Source: Karstenula rhodostoma CBS 690.94
Taxonomy: Eukaryota > Ascomycota > Dothideomycetes > Pleosporales > Didymosphaeriaceae
Length of the DNA: 64,000 bases
Direction of reading: 5' to 3'
NCBI GenBank assembly: GCA_010093485.1
Contig: MU001499.1
Coordinates: 372,001-436,000, forward strand
Shown here: piece by piece, positions 9,736 to 20,698 of the stretch
Layout: each line of letters begins with the position of its first letter
How positions within the stretch are numbered: the first letter of the stretch is position 1
Notes under the pieces: model-generated
What the model was told of the DNA's origin: nothing
Seen by the model: only the letters and a program-made list of their open reading frames with translations
The model's database searches: none
Made by a program: the position numbers and the translations under genes

Positions 9736-11778
9736 GGGGCGGGTGGGCATTGATACCCTTTCTTTTCTTCTTCTGTGGCATTGGTATTGGCAGCTGCGTA
9801 TTGTTCCCGTTGGGATACTGAAGGCGGTTGATTAGCTGGGTAGTTCCAAGATGAGTAATGGGTGGGCATGACGAGTGTTACGACTCGTTCAGGCCGACTC
9901 TTCCACGCTTATCGTATCACGCAGTAAACGGAATAATAACATCAAAATTACTTCTACTGACTTGACGACTCTGAAATTCATGGGACAGTGGATCCGTCCA
10001 GCTTAGAACACTGCTGGGGCTCGCAAACGAGGCGCTCCCTTCTCAAGTTTCCCTACTTCACTCAGTTACGGACGATATCTCTCCCATTCCAGCCAGCACT
10101 ATAGATTCAGCCTCGTCTACCCTCCTAGCATCTCCACGCACCTCTACGAATCCAGCGAATTCCTTCACACACCGATCCACTCGTCGTGGTAGCTCGGGTC
10201 TAGTAGTGTATTCCCGGAGAGCGTGCTACTGGTGGTACGTGGGTGGGGGCGTGCGTGGAAGGACTGGTAGGAAGGGGGGAGGGGGAGGTGTTGGACGTAG
10301 GGACTGGGGTGGTGGGATGTGAGGGGTGTGATGAGGGGGCTGTGTGTGACAGGGGGTATAATTAGAGGTATAAGGGGGCTGGGAGTTTTTAGGGGGTGTG
10401 GTGAGGTATGTGATAGGTTGTTTGGTGGTTTGGGCTCGCACAAAAAGCGGCGCGTGGGCATTTGCGTGGGGTTCTTCGGAACGTGGTCAATTTGAGTCAG
10501 GCTGCATGGGTGTAGAGGCAGATATAGCCAGCAATTTCTTGGTAGTTTGGCTCCGTGAAGGGACGGCGCGTCGATGGTAGATGTATAGGGAGGCTTTTGA
10601 TGCTATCTTGGGAGCACCGGTGGATCGTTCTTAGTCATGTGGTTGCTAAGCCTATCAAAGTTGGCTTTCGATATTAGCACAGCTCTCTGATTGGCTCTTG
10701 AGTGTTTTTCTAAAGCACGTGAGTGAAAAGAAGGTGCCTGAAGGGAGGTTGGGGTGAATGTCTCCGCCTCGGCTTATCCAGCCTCAACAGACTCCTGATC
10801 CGTACTTGAGAGGTTCACTTTCAAAGATAGACGTCTTCAAGCCGAGAACTTATAGTGTTAAGCACCAAACCGTTGTTCAATTTTGGAGGATCCATGAAGG
10901 ACAACAATCTGATATCTACTATAGGTTTAAAATACCACTTTAGCCTTGCTTACTTACCTTATCCTTTGTCTGCATATCTACAACTCTTCGTTATGCGTTA
11001 CTACTAGGCAGAAGTGGCAGTCCGTATCTTTATCTACCACTTTACATGACATCACTTCGTGATTCGTGTTATGTGTTAATAATTAGAAAATCATCACAAA
11101 TACCACTTCACGGGAATGGTCCGCCGAGAACGCCGAGTGCTACGGGGCGACTCGGTCTCGGCTGCAGATTGCACACCATCGGGCCGGTTTTTCCGTCAGC
11201 TCCGGATCCCTCCAGAGTCCATTGACTGTGCCGCACAGTGGCATGATCCCGGGCCCAACTTCTCGGGTCGTCGAATGATAGTTGGCCCCCGGGGAGTACA
11301 AGAAGCGGGGCAAGTCTTATCTCGTCCATTTCCGGCGTGTTTTCTCAGCCGTAACATGGTGCTTGCATCAAGCTCTTTTCTCAAGCGAGGTGACGCGATA
11401 GCTGATCTCGTTCCATTGGTCCTCGATGCTGACTCGACCTTTGGCAATACAGCATTATTGGACTACCTACAGTAGACTCGAGCCTGTCGGGATGGTTGAA
11501 TGGATCGGAACGGTTCGACTCCCCCTGATAGTTCCTGCGATATGCAGCAGGTGCTATCTCAACTCACCGGAGCTCGCTCTGCGCTCGTATTGCCTTCTCG
11601 CCCAGAATACCTAGATACGGGCAATGCAATTTGCCTTGCAGAGCTTCTTGGGGTGGTTGGTAATTACGCTTGTAAAATAACCAAACTGTCTAATTGAAAA
11701 GCCCTCGTGATCTGCCTGCTCCGCCTTTGAATCCTCAGGGATGTGTGCGACGTCCGAATGCGCCTGCGACATATCATT
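9736..11778. other. Intergenic region with a G-rich tract
   Basis: No supported gene. Positions 10230-10420 form a second G-rich, C-poor tract like the one at 4340-4660; the Pro-rich minus-strand frames there are by-products. Positions 11110-11450 are GC-richer with open frames on both strands (11116-11475 plus and 11108-11329 minus), none with a recognisable feature; this may be an upstream regulatory stretch or a decayed gene. Confidence 0.35.
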
Positions 11779-12519
11779 ATGGTCCAACAGAACGATACCA
11801 TTGCCATTATAGTATCACTCTTCGTGGTGATTCTGTTATTATTAGGTCTTATATTTTGCTGTACTTCAAGGAAAACCGACACATGGAGCGACAGTAGCTC
11901 CTCCACATCGAGTAGTGACTCCGAGAAGGGTCCAGTCGAACCCCCTCCGACAGATCCGGATGGCGGTTTCAATGCACCCAACGAACAAGAGAGCCGAAGA
12001 CTCGATCCTCCACATGGGCACCTGCCGCCTGACGGCACCTTCAACATTGGAAGTAGAAGGCCGAGCCGCGCAGATATCCCGCCGAGACCCGACGGCGGCT
12101 TCAACATCGACAGTAGAAAAAACAGTAGACGGCGCAGCCGCGCACGCGAACATGAAGGCAGGAGACCAACTATCCCTGAAGCACCGCATGATCAAGCGCT
12201 TTTCATTCCCGGCCCTTCACGAAGGGAACGGGGCATCCTCCGACACGAGCGTCCTATGGGAAGTCAAGGGCCGAGTCGAGTCGCATTTCAGCCCAGCAGT
12301 GGTGGTTTCAATGCGGTGGAGGGCCAATATGGCGGAGGCAATGCGACAGCTCAAGGCAATGACGGGGCATTCAACGTTGGTGGCGACACAGGAAATACGG
12401 TAGCCGCGGGACAACCAGCTCAGCCTAAGCAGCGTGATGGACAGGAGGGTAGCGAAGCGGTGCATAAACCTGGAAATAGGCCAGGATCAGAGTCTTCTGG
12501 AGGTTTTAATGTTGGTTAG
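11779..12519 (+). CDS. Single-pass membrane protein with repeated DGGFN-type motifs
   Basis: The reading frame opens at ATG 11743; I prefer the internal ATG at 11779 because it places the hydrophobic segment close to the N-terminus (246 residues). Residues 7-30 form one strong membrane helix (IAIIVSLFVVILLLLGLIFC), followed by CC and a basic/Ser-rich stop-transfer region (SRKTDTWSDSSSSTSSSDSE). The cytoplasmic tail is disordered, rich in Gly, Pro, Arg and Ser, and carries six spaced copies of a short motif: PDGGFNA, PDGTFNI, PDGGFNI, SSGGFNA, NDGAFNV and SSGGFNV at the very end. I do not recognise the family. The motif reappears once in the Hsp70-like protein 4 kb downstream, and the related PDGGF core recurs in the secreted repeat protein at 21198. 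Role unknown; a receptor or adaptor using short aggregation or binding motifs is one guess. Confidence 0.65.
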   Translation: MVQQNDTIAIIVSLFVVILLLLGLIFCCTSRKTDTWSDSSSSTSSSDSEKGPVEPPPTDPDGGFNAPNEQESRRLDPPHGHLPPDGTFNIGSRRPSRADIPPRPDGGFNIDSRKNSRRRSRAREHEGRRPTIPEAPHDQALFIPGPSRRERGILRHERPMGSQGPSRVAFQPSSGGFNAVEGQYGGGNATAQGNDGAFNVGGDTGNTVAAGQPAQPKQRDGQEGSEAVHKPGNRPGSESSGGFNVG

Positions 12520-12662
12520 AGTTGCGAGATGTTAATGTATACTTTGTGTCCATTCACAATCCAGTCCTGCCAACACGGTTGCTAGACTCAGAGCTATGTT
12601 TGGATGCTAGTGCGTTTATTCTCAGGCTTCTAAGGCTATTCAATGACACATCAAGCTTTATA

Positions 12663-14619
12663 TCATGTTGTAGAATATCTATGGTACTGGGACCTCACCT
12701 TCCGGAACCCCTCAGAATTTGGGTGATCCCTTAGTGAGTGCCCTTGCCCAGGGGAACGGACTAGTTGTCCGGGTTCTGCTGTTATGTATTGCGCATTGGT
12801 CCGCATTCCTGTTTCGAGAATGGAGTACATCTCAACCGGTGAGTCGATGTTACCACTCTCTACTTCTTCTCCCTCTCTTCTTCGGGTCGGTGGAATAGGG
12901 AAATTTGTTTCATTGTCTACAAGTGTACCATGTCCCTCACGGTACTCTCGTTCGACCTCATGTTGGAGCGTTTGTGCTGTTAGTCCTGCAGAGTACTCGC
13001 TCGGTGGACTAGGTGGGATCGCAGCTTCCGGACGGGGTTGGCTCAAGCTTGGCTTGCGCGAAGACACAGGTGTCGGGTCAGCTCGCTTGGATCGCTTTTC
13101 TTTCCCTTTGACCTCCCTCGGCAGGGTTTCTCTGAACTCATAATCCTCGGTCGCGCGGCGATGGAGACGAGCTTTTGTATCCGAGGCCGGATTTTCTTCC
13201 AACCTTTTGTCGTGCACGGATCCCTTCGGTTTTGGAGTACGGAGAATCCGATCCCAGCCTCGGACAACTCGATCCCAGCCGCTCGAATCTGGATAGGACT
13301 CATCTCGCTGACTATGAGGAGTGCGTCGATCGTTTTTGGATCTTGTCGTCGAAGAGCGCGAAGAAGGAGGGGGCTGTGAGGACTTTCGGGAGTGTGCCAT
13401 TCCAACCTTCCCTGGGCTTCTTTGTCGCCTATGTTGAGTCGAGCCATTGGATTTTCTATACTCCTGTAACATGCCAATCGTTTCTCTGTTCAACACAAGC
13501 AAAGTTGGTTTGACCAATACCACATCCTCTGCATCTTTCATTCCCTTTCGGTAAACGCCGGGAAAAAGTCGGAACATGTCTCCGTATGTTTCGGAAGGAT
13601 CTCTGTCTCTCCACTCAACAATGTCTTTGGAAATGTATTCCCAAGGGCGATCATCATCTCGGGCGGCCTTCAGTGTCTCTCCTTGAGGCTCGACTAGGCA
13701 ATACTCGGCCAAGGAACAGGCTATAGTCTGTTTCAGTTCAACAGCCGGGCCAATCACATTGATCTCAAGACGTTCAATGTGTCTGTTGAGCGTCTCAGTA
13801 TCGATCAGGGTTGGCCAAGACGTTAGATCATCTTGAAGATCTTCGAGAAGGTCTTGCATATCTGAGTCCTTATCTTTCCGGAACCTTTTGGTAGATACTA
13901 GTATCGCCATTGACTCTGCCCTCCACTTGTTGGCTCGAAAAACTGCTTCAGCTTCTATTCATTATCAACATCTATTCGATGACATTTGTGTATGTTGACG
14001 ATGTGTACGAACCGATCTTGGTTTCCCCATCATTGCCATCTTCTATGGCTTGAATGATATAGTCGAGTCCCTCTTGTGCGGGCTCGTTCAGTCCAACAGG
14101 GTAGAGTGAGTAGAATATCCGATGGCGCAGACGACACCAAATGACGCGGGAGAGGATAACGTTGATGCAAGTGTCGAGAGTGCCCAGCCACCGCATATCT
14201 ACATATTCCATGCTGATGGGGTCCCATATTGGCCGGCCATTTTCATCCTCGTTCTGTGCGCGAAAGCCAAGGCTCAATAGCAGTGCCTCTTGTTCTTCCT
14301 GGCGCAATATCTCTTGAAAAACGTCCCGAAAGTCTCGAGAGTGCCGCATGAGGTCCAGTTCAATTTCTGACACCCAGTCCTGGATCGCGCTAAAAACACC
14401 CTCGAATCGCTTCTTCACGTCTCCATCTGTGATCTGATCGATGCCACCTTGCAGCCTCATAATCTTCGCCACAGACCGATCTAGTTTGTCCTGAAGTACT
14501 GCAGTCTGATTTCTCAGGCTTCGAATCTCGCTCGCGGCTAGATCTGACTGCTCATCCATTCTGACATCTAGATCAGAAGACATGGCGGGTTTTCTAAGGT
14601 ACTTTTCCACAATTTGCAA
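12663..14619 (-). CDS. Coiled-coil hypothetical protein next to the Hsp70-like gene
   Basis: Exons 14619-14013 and 13942-12663 are joined over a 70-bp intron (GTTCGT...GAAGCAG), giving 628 residues; an alternative start is the ATG at 14583. The splice reads GETKI-VFRANKWRAESMAI. The N-terminal part is helical with a coiled coil (SEIRSLRNQTAVLQDKLDRS) and conserved-looking blocks (RPIWDPISMEYVDMRWLGTL; RHRIFYSLYPVGLNEPAQEG). The middle has DDDRPWEYISKDIVEWRDRD, and the C-terminal 300 residues are Arg/Ser/Pro-rich and disordered. I cannot name the family or a function. It is divergent from the Hsp70-like gene (start 15134) and convergent with the DGGFN membrane protein (stop 12519, 143 bp away), so the three genes form a compact accessory block. 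Confidence 0.7.
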
Positions 14620-15133
14620 GAACCGGAGTTCGACGCTGCGGGACTAGAGTGCGAATGCCGTGTAGGAGGACGCACGACGCTAGCGATGAAGGTTCAGGCC
14701 AATACTGCAACGTTATAAAGCTGCAGGTTACGAGAACATCGCGGTGGTGAGAATGAAAATTGTAAAAACCCGAGGCTGAGAGAAGGCAAGCATTTTGCAG
14801 GGGTCGCATCGTGCTTATGTGGCTGTCGCTGATTAGCTTGGACAAATTTGTCAGACTGCCGGCGGTGTTCTCCGGCCCGGAACTTTCCTGATGCTAAAAC
14901 CCCCTTCCAGTAATACGATTGTTCATGTAAAGCCCGAAGAGCAGATAAAGGTCAGCCCATATGGTCGTCTATTGACTTTTAGCCTGGGTAGCCACGAACA
15001 TCAGCCTCTTCTCCCTGCACAGGCTTGCTTGCATTGCTTTTGTTTTTGTACGCTGAAAGACTTGTTAGTTCATCGGAGAAGACCTTGTGGTATCGCAACT
15101 TCGCCAACCTAGAGACCCAACAGCCTGCTCAAT
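14620..15133. promoter_or_regulatory. Divergent intergenic promoter region
   Basis: The 514 bp separate the starts of the coiled-coil gene and the Hsp70-like gene. I see no clear TATA box, E-box or heat-shock element; short open frames here (14891-15112) have no support. Confidence 0.35.
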
Positions 15134-17456
15134 ATGGTCGGAGATCGTCCGTTCCCTCTTCCGACGCGAGATGGAGAGATTGCAAGTCAGAGTCGGATGA
15201 GGATCGTTGTCGCAGTTGATTTCGGTATGACTTTTTCGTGGAACACGAGCAACACTGGTAATAACCGACACTTCAGGAACCACTTTCACATCTGTTGCCT
15301 ACGCCAACATACTCAATGTAAGTTGAAGCATCGATGCACAAGCCTAAAGGCAGATTGACTGATGCGATATTTTCAATACTGCAGCCAGCTGTACAGAAGC
15401 TCTTGACATCCTGGGGAAACGGAGGAGATATGACAGAAGAAAAGGTCCCCACGTAACTACATACTTAATTCCATGGTGACAGTACATTACTGATTTCTCA
15501 TAGAGTTCTTCGATACGACAATGATGGCACGACCGGGGCATATGTATGGGGTTTTCGGGCCCAACAACATGTTGAACGCGGGAACAGAATCCACGAATGG
15601 TTCAAACTAGGGCTATGCAACGATTTCGAAGAGCGTCGGGCTCGAGAATCAGAACTGATACGCAAGTACAAGAGCCAGACGGCCCTGCCTGCTGTCAAGG
15701 GTGACGAATGCATGAACCTCGTCGTCAACTATCTCAGCAGCATTAAGGGTGCTGTGGATCAGTTCTTCAGTACCCACCACGACGAAGATGTAGCTCAGTG
15801 TCCGAGAGATTATATCATCACTGTGCCAGCTCTTTGGGACCACGCTGAGCAAGAGAAGACACGTCTATGTGCCGAGAGAGCTGATATGGGTGAAGGCAGC
15901 CAGCTTCAGATCATTCCAGAGCCTGAAGCTGCTTGCATATACGCTATCCAGGAGATGATTTGGATGAACGAAGGCGACACATTCGTCATATGCGATGCTG
16001 GTGGAGGGTAGGTTTCCCTGATACATGTGCTACATTGTGACTTGCGATGCAGAAGCTGACTATGTACCTCACAGAACTGTTGACCTCGCTTCTTACACCA
16101 TAGAATCGCTTAAGCGCGACCCAATCCACTGTAAACTTGCCGGCGCTGCGACTGGATCCGGGGGCCTCTGCGGGAGCAATTTTTTGAATAGGATTTTCCA
16201 GGCATACCTCGAGAAGAAGTTGAAAGAATACCACGGATGGAACCCAGATTTCATGATTGAAGCATCGAGGGTTTTTGAAGATAAGATAAAACCCAACTTC
16301 ACCGGCGAGAGCAGGGATGAACATATCATCAGAATACAGGGCCTGGCGGAGAGCAGGCGCCACGGTGTGTTCCGGAACTTTCTTACTCTGACGACGGAAG
16401 AGCTGCGCAAGTATGTTTTCGATGAAGTCATCTCAAAAGTTGAGGGTCTCGTTCGTGATCAGATAAACAACACCCGTGGGCCCGTAACGGCGGTATTACT
16501 GGCTGGTGGTTTCGGCAAAAATCCGTACCTTAAGAAAAGGCTTGAACAGATCGACGCTGTCGTCAGGAAAAAAATCAAAGTTCAGCTGATTGATAACAGG
16601 TAAGTCTCCCAAGATGTTCTTCTGAGGAGTTCCATTGAACCATGGCTGACTTTTCACAGTGACACTGCTATCGCTCGTGGAGCCTTAGTCGCTGGTCTGG
16701 TTGGACTGGGAAGAACTCGCGAGCCTGATGATGACGGTGGTTTCAATGTCATTTCTGCCAGAACAGAAGTAGTGTCTCGTCTTGCGGGCAGGCACTATGG
16801 CACTTCAGCCTACTACGATTTTGAAGAAGGCACAGACCCGCAGAGCCGGAGGCAAGTATCCCTTTTAACCGAGCGGCTTTGGTAACTTACTAACTTTGAA
16901 GCACAGAAAAGTGCGAGACGACGGAGACAAGATTGAGAAGATCAAATGGTTTGCGAAAATGGTACGTGAACTATCCTGCTTTCATATTATATGACTTTGG
17001 GGCTGGCTATATCCCAACTCCAGCACTTTAGTTGACATTGATATAAGGGTGAGAGCATCCCCGACGGCGAACCAATATCGTTCAACTTTTGCAAGATGGC
17101 GAAAGTGCAGCGCGGAATTCCGGCGCACGAGGCGTGCGCACCAATCGTACACATATACACATGCGAGAAGAGAATTCCAAGCACATACAAAGATGACGCA
17201 AGTAAGTCAATCAACTCGACTAGGCGTTTCCTGAGTTGCTCATGTTATCATAGGTGTGTGGGAGATTGCAGAGTTCAAAATTGACCTTGAAGGTCTTTTC
17301 ATTCCGACAATATGGAAGGACGGGAAGGAATTCTATGAGGCAAAATTTGATATCGAGATGACCTTGCATGCAGCTAGTTTGTCGTTCTGTGGTGTGTACG
17401 GAAAGGGTACCCCCGAGGCCAGGCGGTTCCCAGCAACTAATGTGGTATTTCGCTGA
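15134..17456 (+). CDS. Hsp70-like ATPase (HSPA12-type), nine exons
   Basis: Exons 15134-15224, 15277-15317, 15385-15452, 15504-16007, 16075-16599, 16660-16851, 16907-16961, 17048-17201 and 17254-17456 join in frame to 610 residues. All introns are 51-86 bp; the sixth starts GCAAGT and is a GC-AG intron. Motifs of the actin/Hsp70 ATPase fold are clear: phosphate-1 VDFGTTFTSVAYA, RDYIITVPALWDHAEQEKTR, PEPEAACIYAIQEM, phosphate-2 CDAGGGTVDLASYTI, adenosine loop VLLAGGFGKNPYLKKRL, then IARGALVAGL. As in fungal HSPA12-like proteins there is no classical Hsp70 substrate-binding domain; the last 180 residues form a separate beta-rich domain. After the ATPase core sits the insert REPDDDGGFNVISARTE, which shares the DGGFN motif with the membrane protein at 11779. 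Such proteins often appear in accessory or stress-related fungal loci; substrates are unknown. Confidence 0.9.
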
Positions 17457-17832
17457 GAGGAAAGACGACATTCTTGGCCCAGTCAAATTTTTTAGCCATT
17501 GAGTTCATCAGTATGAGTCTCTATAAATCCTTGGGAGGTGTTCGCTGTCCTCTGCCAATACGGACTGCCGCAAACAAACGACGGGATCATGCATTGGAGT
17601 TGCGCTACTCTCTCACATTGCCCCGCCCAGCATCACTTACTCCCATTAATCCGCACATGTTCACGCCCTTCCACTCAGTTTCCATCTCTAACCCCCTGAG
17701 GATCAACTCCATACCCGACTCCCAAAGACTCAGCGGCCCCCTCTTCATGCTCTTCCGAAGAAGAGTCCGTATCTCCCCTGATCACCTCACCATATGACTC
17801 TCCTGTCTTCAACTGCGCTATACATACCCACA
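17457..17832. other. Intergenic 3' flanks
   Basis: 376 bp lie between convergent genes. No gene, repeat or structural feature was seen. Confidence 0.4.
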
Positions 17833-18279
17833 TCAGAAGTCGCCTGTGCGCACTGGGGTCCCCTCACCTAGTATTTCATCCATGCGTCGTTGTGTCCTGC
17901 TCCACAGATCCTCGAGCGCCTGCAGCGGCTGCCAGAAGTTTGTGCTTTCGTGAATCATTTCCCAATCTCCGGAGTCTGGCTCGGTGTAACCGATCAGCAC
18001 GGCTTTGTAGGTGGTCCAGGTCTCTTGACGTTCGTTTACGCGGTTTGTGCCGGTGACGACTACGCTGTGAGAGTAGAAGCGGGGTTCGTGGTGGGGGTGG
18101 GGGCGGTGATTGCTTTGGCCATGGCTAGGGAGGTTAGCGGGGTGTGGGTGTGGGTGTGGGTGTGGCGAGGGGGAAGGAGAAGTACTGATGATGAGGGCTT
18201 CGACATGGGCGCGGAGTTGTAGCTCGACTAAGTAGTCTTGTCGCTGCTGAAAATGGCTGTGTGATGTTGGATGATTCAT
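17833..18279 (-). CDS. His/Pro-rich hypothetical protein
   Basis: Single exon of 148 codons. I chose the second in-frame ATG (18279, MNHPTSH) over the one at 18297; both are possible. The N-terminal part is helical (QQRQDYLVELQLRAHVEALI), then comes a Ser/Pro-His repeat (SPSPSPHPHPHPHPA) and a more globular C-terminal half (RFYSHSVVVTGTNRVNERQE, TTYKAVLIGYTEPDSGDWEM, STNFWQPLQALEDLWSRTQR). I do not recognise the family. The second half has the composition of a folded domain, so I take it as a real gene. A TTTTATAAAA element 77 bp upstream fits a TATA box. Confidence 0.55.
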   Translation of the reverse strand: MNHPTSHSHFQQRQDYLVELQLRAHVEALIISTSPSPSPHPHPHPHPANLPSHGQSNHRPHPHHEPRFYSHSVVVTGTNRVNERQETWTTYKAVLIGYTEPDSGDWEMIHESTNFWQPLQALEDLWSRTQRRMDEILGEGTPVRTGDF

Positions 18280-18355
18280 GGTGGGGAAGATAGGCAATAC
18301 GTTTGGGAATTTGAGAGTTAAGGCGGGTTCGGAAGGGAGTTTATGGGGGGAAGTC

Positions 18356-18365
18356 TTTTATAAAA
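18356..18365 (-). promoter_or_regulatory. TATA-like element
   Basis: The palindrome TTTTATAAAA lies 77-86 bp upstream of the ATG at 18279, a typical distance for a fungal core promoter. Confidence 0.45.
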
Positions 18366-18532
18366 GGGAGAGGAACTTTTGCTAGTGATGCAAACTTGCG
18401 AGGATTCTACAGTAACAAGACATGAGGTGGAGAACAATCAACTCATGTACTGAATATGCAGCGTACCAAACTGTGATTAAGTGTTGAACCTGATATTCTT
18501 TGTTTGTGGCTACAAGCGCGCTAGTCACTTTC

Positions 18533-19973
18533 CTACCTGTTTGTTACAACAGTAAAGCCTGAATCATCGAAGTTCACCCGCGCGAGATGGGCATAGTACG
18601 GGTCCTGGCCTCGCACAACACCAAGTACCTTGATCCATATTTGCCGCTTCTCTTCATCTATATATTCCACAGAACGAACCACCCATGCTCCTTTTGTGAT
18701 CTGGTTCTTTAACTTTCCGCTTTCCATGTCGTAGAGATAGAGATGGTTCCAGCCGTCGCGGTCGCTGGCCCAAACCAGCTCGTTTGAGTTCGATTTGATA
18801 AGCTCCTTGTAATACAGCTTGTTAGAGTAGTCGATGAATGTGTTACTCCTTTCTTCGATCAAAACTCGCACGTTTCCTTGGTTGTTGATACCGACTATAC
18901 GTAGGATCTGGTGCCCTCTTTGATTATACACGAAGCGAAACTCTGTAGCCTCTACATTCCACCCATCTTTGAGTGAATAGAGCTTGTACGGGTTCTCGAA
19001 TAGCGTGCCATCGGTGGGAATCTCGCGTTTGTTCTCCAGATCGAACATTCGGGGACGGTCAATGGCTATGCTATCACTGGGCTTAAGGTATTGAAACTGG
19101 TGCAAGCGGGGCTGGTCTTCATTATCAGGGCTCGACTCGATTCGATAGACTGTGCGATCCTGTCCTCGTGTGGACTGAAATATAACGGCGGATTTGTTGT
19201 TTGGCGAAGAGTAGACGGGATCGCTGAAAGATCTGTCTTCCGTTCCTGTTGTGGACATCTTGATTTCGTCGCCGTTCGTATCTCTGAGCCAGACGTTGTT
19301 GTCTCTCACCAAGACGCCCGAGTCATCCGGCGTTATACGATCGCGGGGCTTGAGGTTTGCAAGAGCCTCGACTAGAGACTTTGCAGCAGTGAGCCCCTTC
19401 ACGATGACCGCTCTCTTCTTCTCAGACCCAGCCGCAAAACTTGCAATCGCCTCACCATATCTTCCTTTCGTAACTCTCCAGACGTGTCCCTCATAAGTAT
19501 GCTGGTTCGCTGTGCCTGCGGCTTCAACATCCAGGTAATACTTCTTTTTACCATACCAGTATATCGACACTCGCCACTCTGTGCAGTTATGAAATTCGAT
19601 TTCCGTCTTCCGCTCGCTCAACCGTGTATTCTTCCTCAGCCAAAGGCTTCAACGTCTCCTTATTATTCGCGTGAACATCACCGTGGAATGACGCCAAGAT
19701 ACCATCCGGTGTCTACCCCCATTTTTTCTCTCCTGCGTGAAATCGCACAGTTGCGCAATCGTCACTAACACCAATCCATTCGAACGGGAGGTTTGTAGCC
19801 GATGCCTCCTCCCCCTGTCGTTCCAACGCCCTCGCTACTCCGTCGTGATCAAGAACTGGATGAACCAAACCTCGACGTTGGGTCCACATAGAGGAACGTT
19901 GAATTTCCCGCTGTCATTCCCTTTCAAAACCAGAACTTGTTGGTCCCGGAAATCCAGTGGGGCCGCATTATTG
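18533..19973 (-). pseudogene. Decayed VHL-beta/DPP-IV-like (S9 peptidase family) gene
   Basis: The longest open part (19621-18533) has no ATG at its start. It encodes a VHL-beta-like domain (IEFHNCTEWRVSIYWYGKKK, ANQHTYEGHVWRV) followed by a dipeptidyl peptidase IV N-terminal beta-propeller (SGVLVRDNNVWLRDTNGDEI, SDPVYSSPNNKSAVIFQ, TEFRFVYNQRGHQILRIVG, SNELVWASDRDGWNHLYLYD, GAWVVRSVEYIDEEKRQIWI). The alpha/beta-hydrolase catalytic domain that should follow is missing: the frame stops and the next 250 bp are the promoter of another gene. Upstream on the same strand, two other frames hold homologous-looking pieces (NAAPLDFRDQQVLVLKGNDS at about 19973-19850; RALERQGEEASATNLPFEWI and ATVRFHAGEKKW before an in-frame TAG near 19720), so the 5' half is broken by at least one stop and one frameshift. 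A sequence error could explain one break but not all of them. Confidence 0.65.
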
Positions 19974-20698
19974 CTGTTCAAACATACGCATTTCGATGTT
20001 TTGATGCATTTACACGTAGGTGATATAGAGAGCTTAGGGGAAAATAATCAAAGATTAGGAACGCGAAAGATATCGATGGCGGATGCAAAGATTATGTGTA
20101 CGAGGAACTCACAATTGTGGTTGCCTAGAGTGACCACATATACGCTAGTGGCTCACTCAGGTCCATCAAACGTAATACTAGAGAAAATAATAGCCACGAC
20201 AGCAAGACTCGCCCTTCATAAAGTTTATCAATGACAACTGGAACCTACATATACGAACACTAGTACACAGCGCGCTTCTACCAACAAGAGCGTAATGACT
20301 CTTGCGCAGGGCCGATCGATATGACATGTGGGGATCCCAGGGTTGTGGAAGACAATAGGGAGGCGCCCGTGGGTACCCTTAGAGCGCCCGCGAGGAGAGG
20401 GGGTGTTAGGGTGATTAGTGAGGTAAGTCACGTGTATCCACTTTACATCAAGATAGATTTTACTTTTTTCTAAGACTTCTTATTAAGTTTGTTCTTGAGC
20501 TGTCATCTGTGGAGGACATATTTTATGAAGTTTTTTTACACTTCACCTTATCTATTTTTCTGTTACCTCTCTTCCCCGACGTGTCTACTGGTGACCTTCT
20601 AGTGTAAGCGACTCAAACGGGGTTGTAATACCCTGGTCGTCATGGAGAAAGAGTACGTAAGCCCCGCATCGCAGACTCCAAACCCTCACACCGACTAA
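19974..20698. other. Intergenic region with dispersed repeat copy A
   Basis: No gene seen. Positions 20322-20434 are a copy of a repeat found again at 32675. The flank 20440-20640 is AT-rich. Confidence 0.4.
20322..20434 (-). repeat. Dispersed repeat, copy A
   Basis: Read on the minus strand, this 113-bp stretch aligns over its whole length with 32675-32786 on the plus strand, with a small number of gaps. A run of 22 identical bases covers the CCCTGGGATCCCCACATG block; many of the differences are C/T or G/A transitions. No coding capacity is seen. It may be a remnant of a transposon end or LTR mutated by RIP, or a conserved non-coding element. Confidence 0.65.
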
